This document shows, piece by piece, positions 8,484 to 16,174 of a DNA stretch of 64,000 nt. Position 1 is the first letter of the stretch. Every line of letters starts with the position of its first letter. The DNA lies in NCBI RefSeq assembly GCF_000014005.1, contig NC_008009.1:2852001-2916000 (forward strand), given 5' to 3'. The notes beneath the pieces are model-generated. The model saw only the letters and a list, made by a program, of their open reading frames with translations. It made no database searches and was not told the origin of the DNA. Position numbers and translations under genes: made by a program. This DNA is from Candidatus Koribacter versatilis Ellin345 (GTDB taxonomy: Bacteria > Acidobacteriota > Terriglobia > Terriglobales > Acidobacteriaceae).

Positions 8484-9350
8484 ATGCAGCGCCTTCGCGC
8501 TTTAGGTCGCTTCGGCCTCTTCGTGTTCCTGTACTGGCTGGTCGGCGAAGGCCTCAACCGACTGCTTCCACTGATTCACTTTCCTGATCGTGCTTTCACA
8601 TGGAATGCCATACTCGCCAATGAATTCCTCGACTTCGCCCTGGCGGCGTTCGTCGCCGCAATACTGGCACTCATCTTCCGTGAACGTTTCTCCTCTTATG
8701 GACTTCCACTCCATGCCGATGTTGGTCGTCTCATGCTCAAAGGTGCGCTCTGGGGATTTGTTCCGTCGCTGCTAATCTTGATTCCGCTTTTTGCCGTTGG
8801 AGCGTGCTCCTTTCACGGCCTTGCGGTGCATGGCGGTCAACTGATCTTCTACGCGATCGTGTGGGCCGCGGGGATGCTTGGCGTCGGTTTCGCGGAAGAG
8901 TTCCTGTTTCGCGGCTACGCGCAAAAAACTCTCGCAGAGGCGATCAGCTTCTGGCCGGCGGCGATTTTCCTCTCCGCCCTCTTTGGCTTCATCCACTTCT
9001 TTTTTAAGCCCCAGGAAGATTGGATTGATCCCACCAGCGTTGCGCTCTATGGAATTTTCTGGTGCCTCACTCTGCGGCGCACCGGCAGTCTCTGGTTTGC
9101 CATCGGATTTCATGCCGCATCCGATTACGCAGACATCATCGTCTTCGGCGAACCGAATACTGGCAACCAGGGTCAACCGGTTCCGGGACACTTGCTGGAC
9201 ATCCGCTACCACGGCCCCGATTGGCTCACCGGGGGACCTCGCGGAACAGAGGCTAGCTTGTTAGTCTTTGTCGTGCTCGGCGGACTTTTCTACTTTTTCA
9301 ACCGAGCTTATCCAGCGAAGAAACTGGACGCCTCCGCGGCTGAACGCTGA
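8484..9350 (+). CDS. CPBP-family intramembrane metalloprotease (CAAX protease-like)
   Basis: 288 aa from ATG at 8484; the reading frame is open further upstream but the added residues are not membrane-like. About seven hydrophobic segments. The CPBP motifs are present in order: GFAEEFLFRGYAQ (EExxxR), then FIHFFF and GFHAASDYAD supplying the conserved His residues. Members are membrane-embedded proteases (Rce1-like) that cleave prenylated or small peptides or protect against bacteriocins in some bacteria. The substrate here is unknown. An upstream GGAG lies somewhat far from the ATG (about 14 nt), so an earlier start is possible. Confidence 0.88.
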   Translation: MQRLRALGRFGLFVFLYWLVGEGLNRLLPLIHFPDRAFTWNAILANEFLDFALAAFVAAILALIFRERFSSYGLPLHADVGRLMLKGALWGFVPSLLILIPLFAVGACSFHGLAVHGGQLIFYAIVWAAGMLGVGFAEEFLFRGYAQKTLAEAISFWPAAIFLSALFGFIHFFFKPQEDWIDPTSVALYGIFWCLTLRRTGSLWFAIGFHAASDYADIIVFGEPNTGNQGQPVPGHLLDIRYHGPDWLTGGPRGTEASLLVFVVLGGLFYFFNRAYPAKKLDASAAER

Positions 9351-9451
9351 ATCCATGGTCCAAGATGGTACCGGTTACCAACTGCTATGAATTGACGGCT
9401 CGTTCTTCGCAACTCTGCGGGCGTAAGGATTGTTCGATGGCGCTTCCCTTC

Positions 9452-9562
9452 TTAGCGATCTTCATCGCGTTTTGAGCGACTCTCCGCCCATCCAGCTAAC
9501 AACAGATAAATCGCAGTCCCAACTACGAGCGCACCGGTCAACCACGACGTTGCTATCCGCAC
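9452..9562 (-). CDS. 36-aa single-pass membrane peptide
   Basis: Found by reading the gap between the CPBP protease and the DUF1801 gene. GTG at 9562 is preceded by GGAGG with 6 nt spacing, and the frame runs 36 codons to TAA. The peptide has a short Arg-containing start, a hydrophobic helix (ALVVGTAIYLLLAGW) and a charged Arg/Asp-rich tail, the typical layout of small bacterial membrane proteins. No homology can be claimed. The strong ribosome-binding site is the main support. It may be a regulator of a membrane partner, or a toxin-like peptide; neither is shown. Confidence 0.5.
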   Translation of the reverse strand: MRIATSWLTGALVVGTAIYLLLAGWAESRSKRDEDR

Positions 9563-9652
9563 TATGGGCCTCCAATGATTAGCGTAGGTCGGTGCCCGCA
9601 ACTCTCACCACGAATTATTTAGATAGGAGCGAGAAACTCGTCGCGGTGACGA

Positions 9653-10144
9653 CTAGGAGGCGTCCTGCTTCGCCTTCTTCGCCTGGCCTGACTTGGTCTT
9701 CAGCCGCGATTCCTCGTACATCTCGATCCGCTTCTCGCTCGAAATTGCCGCGATCAGTTTGCCAATCGCTTCCAGCGGCAAGTCGTCTGGCCTCTCGAAG
9801 TGGACGCAGCACTTCCCCATGTCGAGCTTCTTCCCTGCCGCTTTGAACGCTGCTTTCAGTTGGTCGAGCTGGCTCGCACTCCAGAACGCGCCCATCAGGT
9901 AGAGAGAGAAGTAATTTTTCTGCGACGACAGCGCGACGTAACAGATGGGTTGCTTGTTATAAGTGTCCGGATAGCGAGACAGCGGGATCGTCCAGCCGAT
10001 CGTGCCCCAGACGAGGCACTCCTCGTAGCCGCGTGGAATGTGCTGGTTCACGAAGGCGCGCACGGTCGCGACGGTCTTCGCGCGATCGGCCGGTAGTGAG
10101 GCGACGTACTGCGCGGGCGTCTTGACGTTCGCTGCTGGCTTCAC
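9653..10144 (-). CDS. DUF1801 domain protein
   Basis: 163 aa from GTG at 10144, which overlaps the TGA stop of the upstream YCII-like gene by 4 nt (GTGA), so the two are translationally coupled; the longer frame is rejected because its N-terminus is an out-of-frame copy of that gene. DUF1801 features: TPAQYVASLPADR at the start and an aromatic-rich core (CLVWGTIGWTIPLSRYP and KNYFSLYLMGAFW), then CVHFERPDDLPLEAIGKLI. This small alpha/beta fold (also called YdhG/YjbR-like) has no assigned reaction. The Lys-rich C-terminus resembles nucleic-acid-binding tails. Pairing with a YCII protein suggests a shared, unknown role. Confidence 0.85.
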   Translation of the reverse strand: MKPAANVKTPAQYVASLPADRAKTVATVRAFVNQHIPRGYEECLVWGTIGWTIPLSRYPDTYNKQPICYVALSSQKNYFSLYLMGAFWSASQLDQLKAAFKAAGKKLDMGKCCVHFERPDDLPLEAIGKLIAAISSEKRIEMYEESRLKTKSGQAKKAKQDAS

Positions 10145-10578
10145 TTTCTTGTCGCCTGTTCTGCCAGTTGAGCGCGGATTTGCCTTTCTTGCTCGATCTC
10201 TTCTTCGTTGAAGTTGGAGGCAAAATCTTCCGGCTCGAAGACCTGGCGGATTTCGACCTCGCCTTCGTCTCCACCGCAGAAGGGCATGCGCTTGACCCAT
10301 CCAATGGCCTCTTCGAGGGAGTTCACCCGCAAGATCATGAAGCCGGCGATGAGTTCCTTGGTCTCGGCGAACGGCCCGTCGGTGATGATGCGGTTCGAGC
10401 CGGAGAACTTGACGCGCGCGCCTTTCGACGACGGATGAAGGCCGTCGTAACCGACGAGGACCCCAGCGGCCATCAACTCATCAATGTGCTTGTTCATCTC
10501 CTCGATCCCCTTCGGATCGGGGACGGCGCCTGGTTTTTCAGACTCTGGGGTGGCTTTGACGATCACCATAAATCGCAT
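10141..10578 (-). CDS. YCII-related (DGPF) protein
   Basis: 145 aa. Begins MRFMVIVKATPESEKPG and contains the signature DGPFAETKELIAGFMIL of the YCII/DGPF ferredoxin-like family, followed by EAIGWVKRMPF. DGPF proteins are often encoded beside ECF sigma factors; none is visible here. The neighbour is the coupled DUF1801 gene, a frequent partner of YCII-type proteins in soil bacteria. No catalytic function is established for most members. The start at 10578 is supported by the strictly conserved N-terminal strand. Confidence 0.9.
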   Translation of the reverse strand: MRFMVIVKATPESEKPGAVPDPKGIEEMNKHIDELMAAGVLVGYDGLHPSSKGARVKFSGSNRIITDGPFAETKELIAGFMILRVNSLEEAIGWVKRMPFCGGDEGEVEIRQVFEPEDFASNFNEEEIEQERQIRAQLAEQATRK

Positions 10579-10690
10579 GGGTTTGACCTTTTCTGGATGG
10601 GGAGATTAACAGCTCTCTGGCAATAGGTCGAATGAGAGGGACGCGGATCGACAGGGCGGGAGGATTTTTTCAGGGAGGTTGGATGAGTGG

Positions 10691-10728
10691 GTGCCCCCAC
10701 CTCGCGATTTCGGAGATGTGGGAAATCG
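10691..10728. repeat. Hairpin repeat fragment
   Basis: An imperfect inverted repeat (CCCACCTC ... GAGATGTGGG) just left of a copy of the TTACCAC repeat. It resembles short hairpin repeats often seen between genes in acidobacteria (recollection, not checked). Within 10579-10789 no convincing gene was found. Confidence 0.35.
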
Positions 10729-10745
10729 ATGCCGCTCAGATATTG

Positions 10746-10778
10746 CCGATTACTCGTGGTAAGGGGATTTATCGCCAG
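10746..10778 (-). repeat. TTACCAC-family intergenic repeat, copy 1
   Basis: Read on the minus strand it is CTGGCGATAAATCCCCTTAC followed by CACGAGTAATCGG. It shares a 14-bp block with the half-copy at the right side of the IS1111-type element, and 26 of 33 positions with the inverted half of copy 3. Confidence 0.7.
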
Positions 10779-10789
10779 TAATTTGGGTC

Positions 10790-11536
10790 TTAATCCGTCG
10801 GCCAGCAGGAAACCGGGCCGTCGATTGAGCTTATTGTCAAAGGTTCAACCAGCAGAACCGATGCATGATATGCCACCGCAGAGTCCCAGTCAGCCCGTTC
10901 ATAGCCGCTACAAACAGGTATGTCGGTCTGCGGGATGCCGAACTCTTGCCTGACCTTGTTCCAGCATTCAGCGGGTTTCTGCTTCAAGTTGCATTGGGCA
11001 CGCACAACACGGAAGTAGGTTAACCGAGGAGCATGCTCAGATCCGCTGCTGATGCGGAAAGTGTCCGTAAGGTGCAGAGCTTTCTCGTAGTAATCAAGTA
11101 TTGAAGAGTCTTCACAAATCCTTCGTCCCTTGTTGACATCGAAAACGACGAACGGCAATCCTCCATCAGTACCGTCTGGAGCCCCGAATATGGCGTAATT
11201 GTCCTTCGCTCCCCAGAAGTACCCGCTCCATTCTTGAGATTCGATCACCTTCTCATCGGCGCGATGCGCTAGCGCACAAGGCGCACTCGACGAAGAAACA
11301 ATCGACAACCACTCCGCCCCTTTCTGACCCTCGTCGTATTCCTTCACAGCAAATTTGGAATAGTAGAAGCACGAGAGCTTTTTTCTGACCTTCCGAGATG
11401 GCTTGTAATACGGAGATGGGCCGAGATCAACGACAGCGGTTTTCAGGGGTTTGTCGAAGCCTGCATCGAGACTGGCTGGGCTCGCCTGACCGCGTGCGCA
11501 CGCTACGAGGAGCAGCAATACGTAACAGAATTTCAC
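10790..11536 (-). CDS. Secreted protein of unknown function
   Basis: 248 aa from GTG at 11536 (an ATG at 11563 would add nine residues; neither has a clear ribosome site). Signal peptide FCYVLLLLVACARGQA, cleavage likely after Ala. The mature part has six or so Cys residues (CFYYSK, SAPCALAHR, RRICEDS, AQCNLKQKPAECWNK, PVCSGYE), consistent with a disulfide-bonded exported protein. The region FVVFDVNKGRRICEDSSILD is well folded in appearance but I recognise no family. Flanked on both sides by copies of the same intergenic repeat (10746-10778 and 11576-11607). Confidence 0.6.
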   Translation of the reverse strand: MKFCYVLLLLVACARGQASPASLDAGFDKPLKTAVVDLGPSPYYKPSRKVRKKLSCFYYSKFAVKEYDEGQKGAEWLSIVSSSSAPCALAHRADEKVIESQEWSGYFWGAKDNYAIFGAPDGTDGGLPFVVFDVNKGRRICEDSSILDYYEKALHLTDTFRISSGSEHAPRLTYFRVVRAQCNLKQKPAECWNKVRQEFGIPQTDIPVCSGYERADWDSAVAYHASVLLVEPLTISSIDGPVSCWPTD

Positions 11537-11575
11537 GCTGACAATGTAGCTCTCGCAGAGCATGGGTGCAATTAC

Positions 11576-11607
11576 TGTTGTGAACAGGGCTTACCACTAC
11601 CTATTTT
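11576..11607 (+). repeat. TTACCAC-family intergenic repeat, copy 2
   Basis: TGTTGTGAACAGGGCTTACC followed by ACTACCTATTTT. The 15-bp block AACAGGGCTTACCAC is identical in the copy at 18422-18452. It lies in the short gap between two genes. Confidence 0.7.
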
Positions 11608-11622
11608 CTCCCACCCTAACCC

Positions 11623-11907
11623 TTACTGCGCAGTCTTTTGCTCGCCGAATCTCTTCACGCTGCGAGCTTTCAGTCGCGCTGCCTCTTCCGCCCGGTTCCT
11701 GGGGGGCGAATTTGTTTCGAGCGTATGCAGGAGGTCCGTCGAGACTTTCGAGATGGCCTCGATCGCGGCAAGGAACGCTTCTTCATTCGCCTTCGATGGC
11801 TTATTGAAGCCACTGATCTTCCGGACGAACTGGAGCGACGCCGCTCGAACTTCCTCGTGTGTGACTGGTGGATCAAAGTTGAAAAGCATCTTGATGTTTC
11901 GACACAT
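11623..11907 (-). CDS. DUF2277 protein
   Basis: 94 aa. MCRNIKMLFNFDPPVTHEEV and LQFVRKISGFNKPSKANEEA are the near-invariant DUF2277 signature; the remainder is helical with a basic Arg/Lys-rich end. DUF2277 proteins are small, cytosolic and uncharacterised, found widely in actinobacteria and acidobacteria. The strict N-terminal motif fixes the start at 11907. Lies 57 nt after the exonuclease gene on the same strand, so it may be co-transcribed with it. Confidence 0.93.
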   Translation of the reverse strand: MCRNIKMLFNFDPPVTHEEVRAASLQFVRKISGFNKPSKANEEAFLAAIEAISKVSTDLLHTLETNSPPRNRAEEAARLKARSVKRFGEQKTAQ

Positions 11908-11964
11908 CGTCCTGCGACCTCCGTTCGAGCCTGAGAGTTAGAGTACTGCCGATCTTTCAGCGAC

Positions 11965-12867
11965 TCAAGATCGGCGCTTCGCCGGCGCTTTACGCGCCGA
12001 CTTGCCGGCCTCTCCGCTGCGGCGCTCAGTCTTGGCTGCGTCGAGTCGGGCCGCAAGTGCTTCGAACTCCGGCTTTGGCCCACTCCAGCGTAGCTGCTCT
12101 ACGTCATCGAACAACTGGATGTCGGTGCGCAGCGTTGCTAACGTACGAAATAGCAGGGCCTGCTTGTGCTGTTCGCTCAACGTAGCCGCCAGCGTACTCG
12201 CTCCGGCAACGTGCACTCCCCACTCGCGAGCATCGGGAGGAATCGATTCCAGGTGCAGAAATTTTGCCAGCACTGCCGAAGAAGATTTCGCGCCCCAACC
12301 TTTCAGTCCGGGGTAACCGTCCGCGGCATCGCCCACCAGCGCAAGATAGTCGGCAATCGATTCCGGCGTCACGCCAAACTTCTGCACCACGCCCGCCTCG
12401 TCCATGGGCACATTGGTTCGCCGATTGAGCTGCACCACGCGCGTACCAGCCACGCATTGCGCCAGGTCCTTGTCCGGCGTGCAGACGATCACCTGCTTCA
12501 CGCGTTTGTTGGCCGCGGCGGCCGCGGCTCCGGCTGCCAGCGCGTCGTCGGCTTCAAATTCAATCATCGGCCACACGGTGATACCCGCCGCCGACAAAAC
12601 CTCTTCCAGCAGGTGAAACTGCGCCAGCAGATCGCGCTCTACGCCTTCGCTGGTCTTGTATCCCGGCCATAAGTTGTTGCGGAAGGACTCGATGACGTGA
12701 TCGGTGGCGACGGCAATATGGGTCGCCCCATCACGAATCATCCCCATCACCGACGCGAGCACGCCGCGGACGGCGGCCACCTCATGACCATCCGCATCTT
12801 TCGCGGAAGGCAGCGCGTAGTAGTGGCGGAAGAGTTCGTAAGTGCCGTCAACCAGGTAAACGTTCAC
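11965..12867 (-). CDS. 5'-3' exonuclease (PolA N-terminal/FEN-like)
   Basis: 300 aa. The FEN/PIN-like nuclease fold: N-terminal metal-binding DGTYELFRHYYALP, central EFEADDALAAGAAAAAANK and the TPDKDLAQCV acidic cluster, then the helix-hairpin-helix DYLALVGDAADGYPGLKGWG (DGYPG corresponds to DNIPG). A Lys/Arg-rich tail follows (TERRSGEAGKSARKAPAKRR). It is a free-standing form of the PolA 5' nuclease domain; such proteins process flaps or RNA primers, and some act as backups to PolA. All metal-ligand Asp clusters appear intact. Gene neighbours do not add information. Confidence 0.9.
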   Translation of the reverse strand: MNVYLVDGTYELFRHYYALPSAKDADGHEVAAVRGVLASVMGMIRDGATHIAVATDHVIESFRNNLWPGYKTSEGVERDLLAQFHLLEEVLSAAGITVWPMIEFEADDALAAGAAAAAANKRVKQVIVCTPDKDLAQCVAGTRVVQLNRRTNVPMDEAGVVQKFGVTPESIADYLALVGDAADGYPGLKGWGAKSSSAVLAKFLHLESIPPDAREWGVHVAGASTLAATLSEQHKQALLFRTLATLRTDIQLFDDVEQLRWSGPKPEFEALAARLDAAKTERRSGEAGKSARKAPAKRRS

Positions 12868-12919
12868 GATTCAGCCATGATAGGGGAATTCGCGAACGGA
12901 CGAATTAAGTCCCACTTTG

Positions 12920-13774
12920 TTACTCTGCCTCATCTTCTGTCGCATGTTTGTTTCGTGTCCACGGCTCTCCGATTCCACGCCGTTCGGCGTACCAACCCAA
13001 GGGAAGATCGGCGAGTTCGGCAAAGCTTGGGTCGCGGTCGATCGGGTGGTGAAAGCAAGAGATCACCGGACCGCCGCCATCGGACATACTGTCGCCCAGA
13101 AACTGCCACGCACCGTCTTCGGCGTCGTGCGAGACATACGTTACTGGCTGGGTTCCCTGGTGGACCGACTCGGAGAGGAAGACCCGCGTGTGCGGATCAT
13201 CTCGGAACTTCCAGTCAAACAAGCTGCTGTTTGAATCCGTTGAGGCCCAGAAGTCATTTTCGGCCTTTGTCATCGGAGCATCCGGCTGCATCAGGGGCTG
13301 CTCAAACGATTCGTCGAATCCTTCGTCCCCTGGGAAACGATTCTCCAAATCGGGATAGACCGCTTGAAGGACTGGAAACTCATCGCCCTGGTAATACCAG
13401 AGCGCCCAACCCATGAGTTGTTTGACCCATTTGGGATCGACGGCACGGAATTCGCATTCCACCTCTCCGACTACACCCCGGTGACGGCCCTGAGTAAGAT
13501 CGACTCCGTCACGCTGCAACTTCGCTGCGTGATTCAGTGCAGAGTGTGCGGTCTTGGGTAACAGTCCAACCGTGATGATTTCGGGTTTTCCGGTGGTGTC
13601 GAAAACGCCGAGCGTGTAAGACCAGCCGAGGCCGTATTTCGTTCGCTCAACACTCACAATCGAACAGCCAAATTCTTCGACATGACGGATTGTGCGCTCA
13701 TCCTGTTCGGACAACTCTGCAGCCCTGAACTTCCGGGTACGTGCAGTTGCAAATTGTCTTCTGCTTTGAGGCAT
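12920..13774 (-). CDS. DUF4262 domain protein
   Basis: 284 aa. Residues 20-155 match DUF4262: HVEEFGCSIVSVERTKYGLGWSYTLGVFDTTGKPEII then GLLPKTAHSALNHAAKL and a PVLQAVYPDLENRFPGDEGF block. The C-terminal 120 residues (TRVFLSESVHQGTQPVTYVS, AWQFLGDSMSDGG, SFAELADLPLGWYAERR) look like a second domain of the immunity-protein or DUF2185 type; this is a resemblance only. DUF4262 proteins are uncharacterised and often near toxin or immunity genes. Here the neighbour is hipBA (57 nt away, same strand). Confidence 0.78.
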   Translation of the reverse strand: MPQSRRQFATARTRKFRAAELSEQDERTIRHVEEFGCSIVSVERTKYGLGWSYTLGVFDTTGKPEIITVGLLPKTAHSALNHAAKLQRDGVDLTQGRHRGVVGEVECEFRAVDPKWVKQLMGWALWYYQGDEFPVLQAVYPDLENRFPGDEGFDESFEQPLMQPDAPMTKAENDFWASTDSNSSLFDWKFRDDPHTRVFLSESVHQGTQPVTYVSHDAEDGAWQFLGDSMSDGGGPVISCFHHPIDRDPSFAELADLPLGWYAERRGIGEPWTRNKHATEDEAE

Positions 13775-13830
13775 TGCGAGCAGAAGGCTATCACGTCCGA
13801 GGTTGTTGGCGAGGACATGAAAGCCCGCGC

Positions 13831-15123
13831 CTATAACGGAAGCAAATCCTTACCAACGCGATCCCGCAGCGCTGCGGAGAGCCCGGCCTGCTTTGCAAAC
13901 TGCGGCCAACCATCGATGGCGGCACGGACCTCGGACAGCGCGCGCTCCGGTCGTCTCACGCTGAAGCGATCGGCGACTGCGAGCAAGTCTTCCTTCGAGA
14001 TGCCGTCGAACTTACGATTGACACTCATCAGGTGCTGGTAGGTCCATTCACCCTTGGGGTTGTAGGCGTGGGTCACATCGTAAGCAGGGGCTAGGCGCCA
14101 CGGTTGGCCTTCGCGAAGGATGAAACTGAAGTTCTTGGTGTGATCGTCGCAGTTGCGCGCCATGACGTTGAATGCCATACGACGGAATATCTGGTCCAGT
14201 GCGCCATCGTCGAGCCCCAGCGCGCTGGCGGTCATAAAGAGCTGCGCATAATCGTGAGTTCCGCGCTGGCGGAAATCGAGATGATTCATGGCGCACAGGG
14301 TTTGAATGTGGTGCTTCCGCGTCTTGCCGTTGACCACTTCGCGATCGAACCGCCGGGTCATGAAATGCGCGCGGCCATTTTCCTCGAGCAGCCGCGACAC
14401 CGCCATCTCGATGCCCGCACCGGTCGCCATCAGGTAGTACGCAAATTCGATGCGGCCATAGCCTTCGCCGGTCCCGAGCTCTTTATCTTTGCCTATGCCA
14501 TCGAATTTCAGCAGCCAATGTTCGAAGCCGGGAGCGGCATCGAATTGTCCGCTGCGCACTTCGTCGGTTGCCGGGTTCCAGGCAATGACGGCCTTCGCTC
14601 GCGCCCCGCCCGCCGACGTTCCCACCTTGATGATATTGGCCAGCGCCGCCTGCGCTTCATGATCGACCGCGAAGGTTCCCTGCACCAGGCGCCGCGCCTC
14701 TTCCACCAGCTCTTTCATTTCGATCGGCGCGGAACTCTCGTTATGCGATCCTCTCGCGGGGCGAAACTCCAGCGCGCCCACTCCGCGCTTCCCCATGTAC
14801 GCCAGGCGATCGAGCACTGTGATCGCGCTCTTCTCGACACCGCGCTGGGCCATCCAGGCATCGATGAGAGCATTGCCAAAATCATCAGGAAGAGCGTCCG
14901 CCAACAGCGCGGGCAAGCGAAAGTAGGTGGCTTCCGGTAGCGTCGGAAAAATGTAGATCGGCCCGCTTCCCTTCAACGGCATGTGCAAGGGAGCAAGCTC
15001 GACGCCAGTCCGCTTCCACGCCGGATCGTATTCGAAAGCGTAATACGCGAGAGTCGGATCGAGCGTGACTGCTCCCACGGTGCGCCCCCACGCGCGGGCC
15101 TCGATAACGGATACGTCTTTCAC
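13831..15123 (-). CDS. hipA: HipA-family serine/threonine kinase toxin
   Basis: 430 aa, full length for HipA. Features in order: N-subdomain 1 with the ribbon GRTVGAVTLDPTLAYYAFEYDP; the GTSAGGARAKAVIAW loop (HipA G-loop); the HIQTLCAMNHLDF segment; catalytic loop NVMARNCDDHTKNFSFI with Asp and Asn; and metal-binding AYDVTHAYNP. In E. coli HipA phosphorylates GltX at Ser and induces persistence; the general kinase role is likely here, the target unknown. It overlaps the upstream hipB gene by 4 nt (ATGA), the usual arrangement. The protein appears intact. Confidence 0.93.
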   Translation of the reverse strand: MKDVSVIEARAWGRTVGAVTLDPTLAYYAFEYDPAWKRTGVELAPLHMPLKGSGPIYIFPTLPEATYFRLPALLADALPDDFGNALIDAWMAQRGVEKSAITVLDRLAYMGKRGVGALEFRPARGSHNESSAPIEMKELVEEARRLVQGTFAVDHEAQAALANIIKVGTSAGGARAKAVIAWNPATDEVRSGQFDAAPGFEHWLLKFDGIGKDKELGTGEGYGRIEFAYYLMATGAGIEMAVSRLLEENGRAHFMTRRFDREVVNGKTRKHHIQTLCAMNHLDFRQRGTHDYAQLFMTASALGLDDGALDQIFRRMAFNVMARNCDDHTKNFSFILREGQPWRLAPAYDVTHAYNPKGEWTYQHLMSVNRKFDGISKEDLLAVADRFSVRRPERALSEVRAAIDGWPQFAKQAGLSAALRDRVGKDLLPL

Positions 15124-15443
15124 TGCGCATCCGCCTCGTTCTTCGACCGACGTACCCGACGCCGCACCCGCCCAGCGTGACGCAAAACTGCCAACGGGCT
15201 CACCGTGGGTTTGGGCGCAAGCAAGAGCAGTCCATCCAGCGAATCGAGCGCTTTCAAAACCCGCACCAGCGTTTCCACGCTCGATCCCCGGCCCGCCTCA
15301 AGATTGCGCAGCGCCTTTTCGGAGATACCGGCCTTCTCTGCCGTGGTGATCTGCTCAAGGTTCCTGGCGATGCGCAGTTCCCTGATCTGCTTGCCCAGGA
15401 CAGCTTGCAGCTCCTGCGGGGACATAAAAGACATATCTGCCAT
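15120..15443 (-). CDS. hipB: HipB-type XRE antitoxin/repressor
   Basis: 107 aa. Residues 10-65 are a Cro/CI helix-turn-helix (LGKQIRELRIARNLEQITTA, KAGISEKALRNLEAGRGSSV). The C-terminal tail is Arg-rich (RHAGRVRRRVRRSKNE), plausibly contacting HipA or DNA. As an antitoxin it would bind HipA and repress the operon through the inverted repeats at 15444-15539. ATG 15443 has no convincing ribosome site; in-frame ATG codons at 15434 and 15425 are alternatives, and the first operator touches the ATG, so the mRNA might be leaderless or start internally. Confidence 0.9.
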   Translation of the reverse strand: MADMSFMSPQELQAVLGKQIRELRIARNLEQITTAEKAGISEKALRNLEAGRGSSVETLVRVLKALDSLDGLLLLAPKPTVSPLAVLRHAGRVRRRVRRSKNEADAQ

Positions 15444-15539
15444 ATCGGCAATATTACACCGATTACTGCGGATTAGCCCATCTAATAGGCATATTTTTAC
15501 CTATTATATACTTATATTTAACAGGCATTATATGACCTA
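15444..15539. promoter_or_regulatory. hipBA promoter with three inverted-repeat operators
   Basis: Three inverted repeats, all with a 10-bp spacer: ATCGG-N10-CCGAT at 15444-15463, TAGG-N10-CCTA at 15486-15503, and CAGG-N10-CCTA at 15522-15539. The centres are 41 and 36 bp apart. The surrounding sequence is far richer in A+T than the neighbourhood (TATTATATACTTATATTTAA), as expected for a promoter. E. coli HipB binds short inverted arms separated by 8 bp; the constant spacer here points to one dimeric protein binding all sites. Which site represses which promoter is not visible. Confidence 0.65.
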
Positions 15540-15675
15540 TTATGTCTTTGTTTGTGGAGATAATCGGTAGTATTAGGAGGTTAATAGAATATCGTGCGTA
15601 AGCCAATTTCGCGACAGTTTATGAATCGTATCGTGATATGCTCCGCGCTCCGCGCACGGCACTCCTGGAGGGTTC

Positions 15676-16119
15676 GTGATCAAACGGTATCGAGACTTTT
15701 TATCAGTCGGACTACTTGCCTTGCTGATCGGCCTCTCTGGCTGCGGTGGTAGTACGCACTCTACCGTCAACGATGTGACTGTGTCCGTTACGCCCGCGAG
15801 CGCTACCGTTGCCGCAAGCGGCCAGGTCAAGTTGACAGCCGTGATGAGCGGTTGCGGTTCCTCGTGTCCAGCCCCGGCGTTCACTTGGAGCATCGTCGAG
15901 TTACAGACCAATGGAGCGAGTGGGTCGCAATGCAATTGGGAGACAACGCCACCGCCCGGCCCGTGTCCAGATGGGACCCTTGAAGTAACGTCTGACTTTA
16001 CGACAGCGACTTTCCACGCCCCGAGCAGTTCGGGAACAATTCACGTTGTCGCGCAGTTGACCGGGCTGGGCAATCCACCGACTACCAAGACCGGAACCGC
16101 GACCATAACTATTCCCTAG
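15676..16119 (+). CDS. Ig-like lipoprotein
   Basis: 147 aa from GTG at 15676, with TGGAGGG about 5 nt upstream. Lipoprotein signal: RDFLSVGLLALLIGLSGCGG with lipobox LSGC, so it should be lipidated at Cys 23. The mature part is a single bacterial Ig-like domain (VTVSVTPASATVAASGQVKL ... TGTATITIP), with four further Cys residues that may form disulfides. Located on the cell envelope, exposed. No partner gene is obvious. It reads away from hipBA. Confidence 0.75.
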   Translation: MIKRYRDFLSVGLLALLIGLSGCGGSTHSTVNDVTVSVTPASATVAASGQVKLTAVMSGCGSSCPAPAFTWSIVELQTNGASGSQCNWETTPPPGPCPDGTLEVTSDFTTATFHAPSSSGTIHVVAQLTGLGNPPTTKTGTATITIP

Positions 16120-16174
16120 TCTCGGCGAAGAGTGTTTCCCGCAGATTCTCTGGCACTAATCGTTCTGCCACAAC

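Noticed and set aside
9591-9620. Possible seventh TTACCAC repeat (CTCACCACGAATTATTT)
   Set aside because: Only about 13 of 18 core positions match and the GATAACAG block is missing.
10683-10781. 32-codon frame starting after AGGGAGG (reads MSGCPHLAISEMWEI...)
   Set aside because: Lies inside repeat sequence and ends within a TTACCAC copy; likely repeat-derived rather than a gene, though the ribosome site is good.
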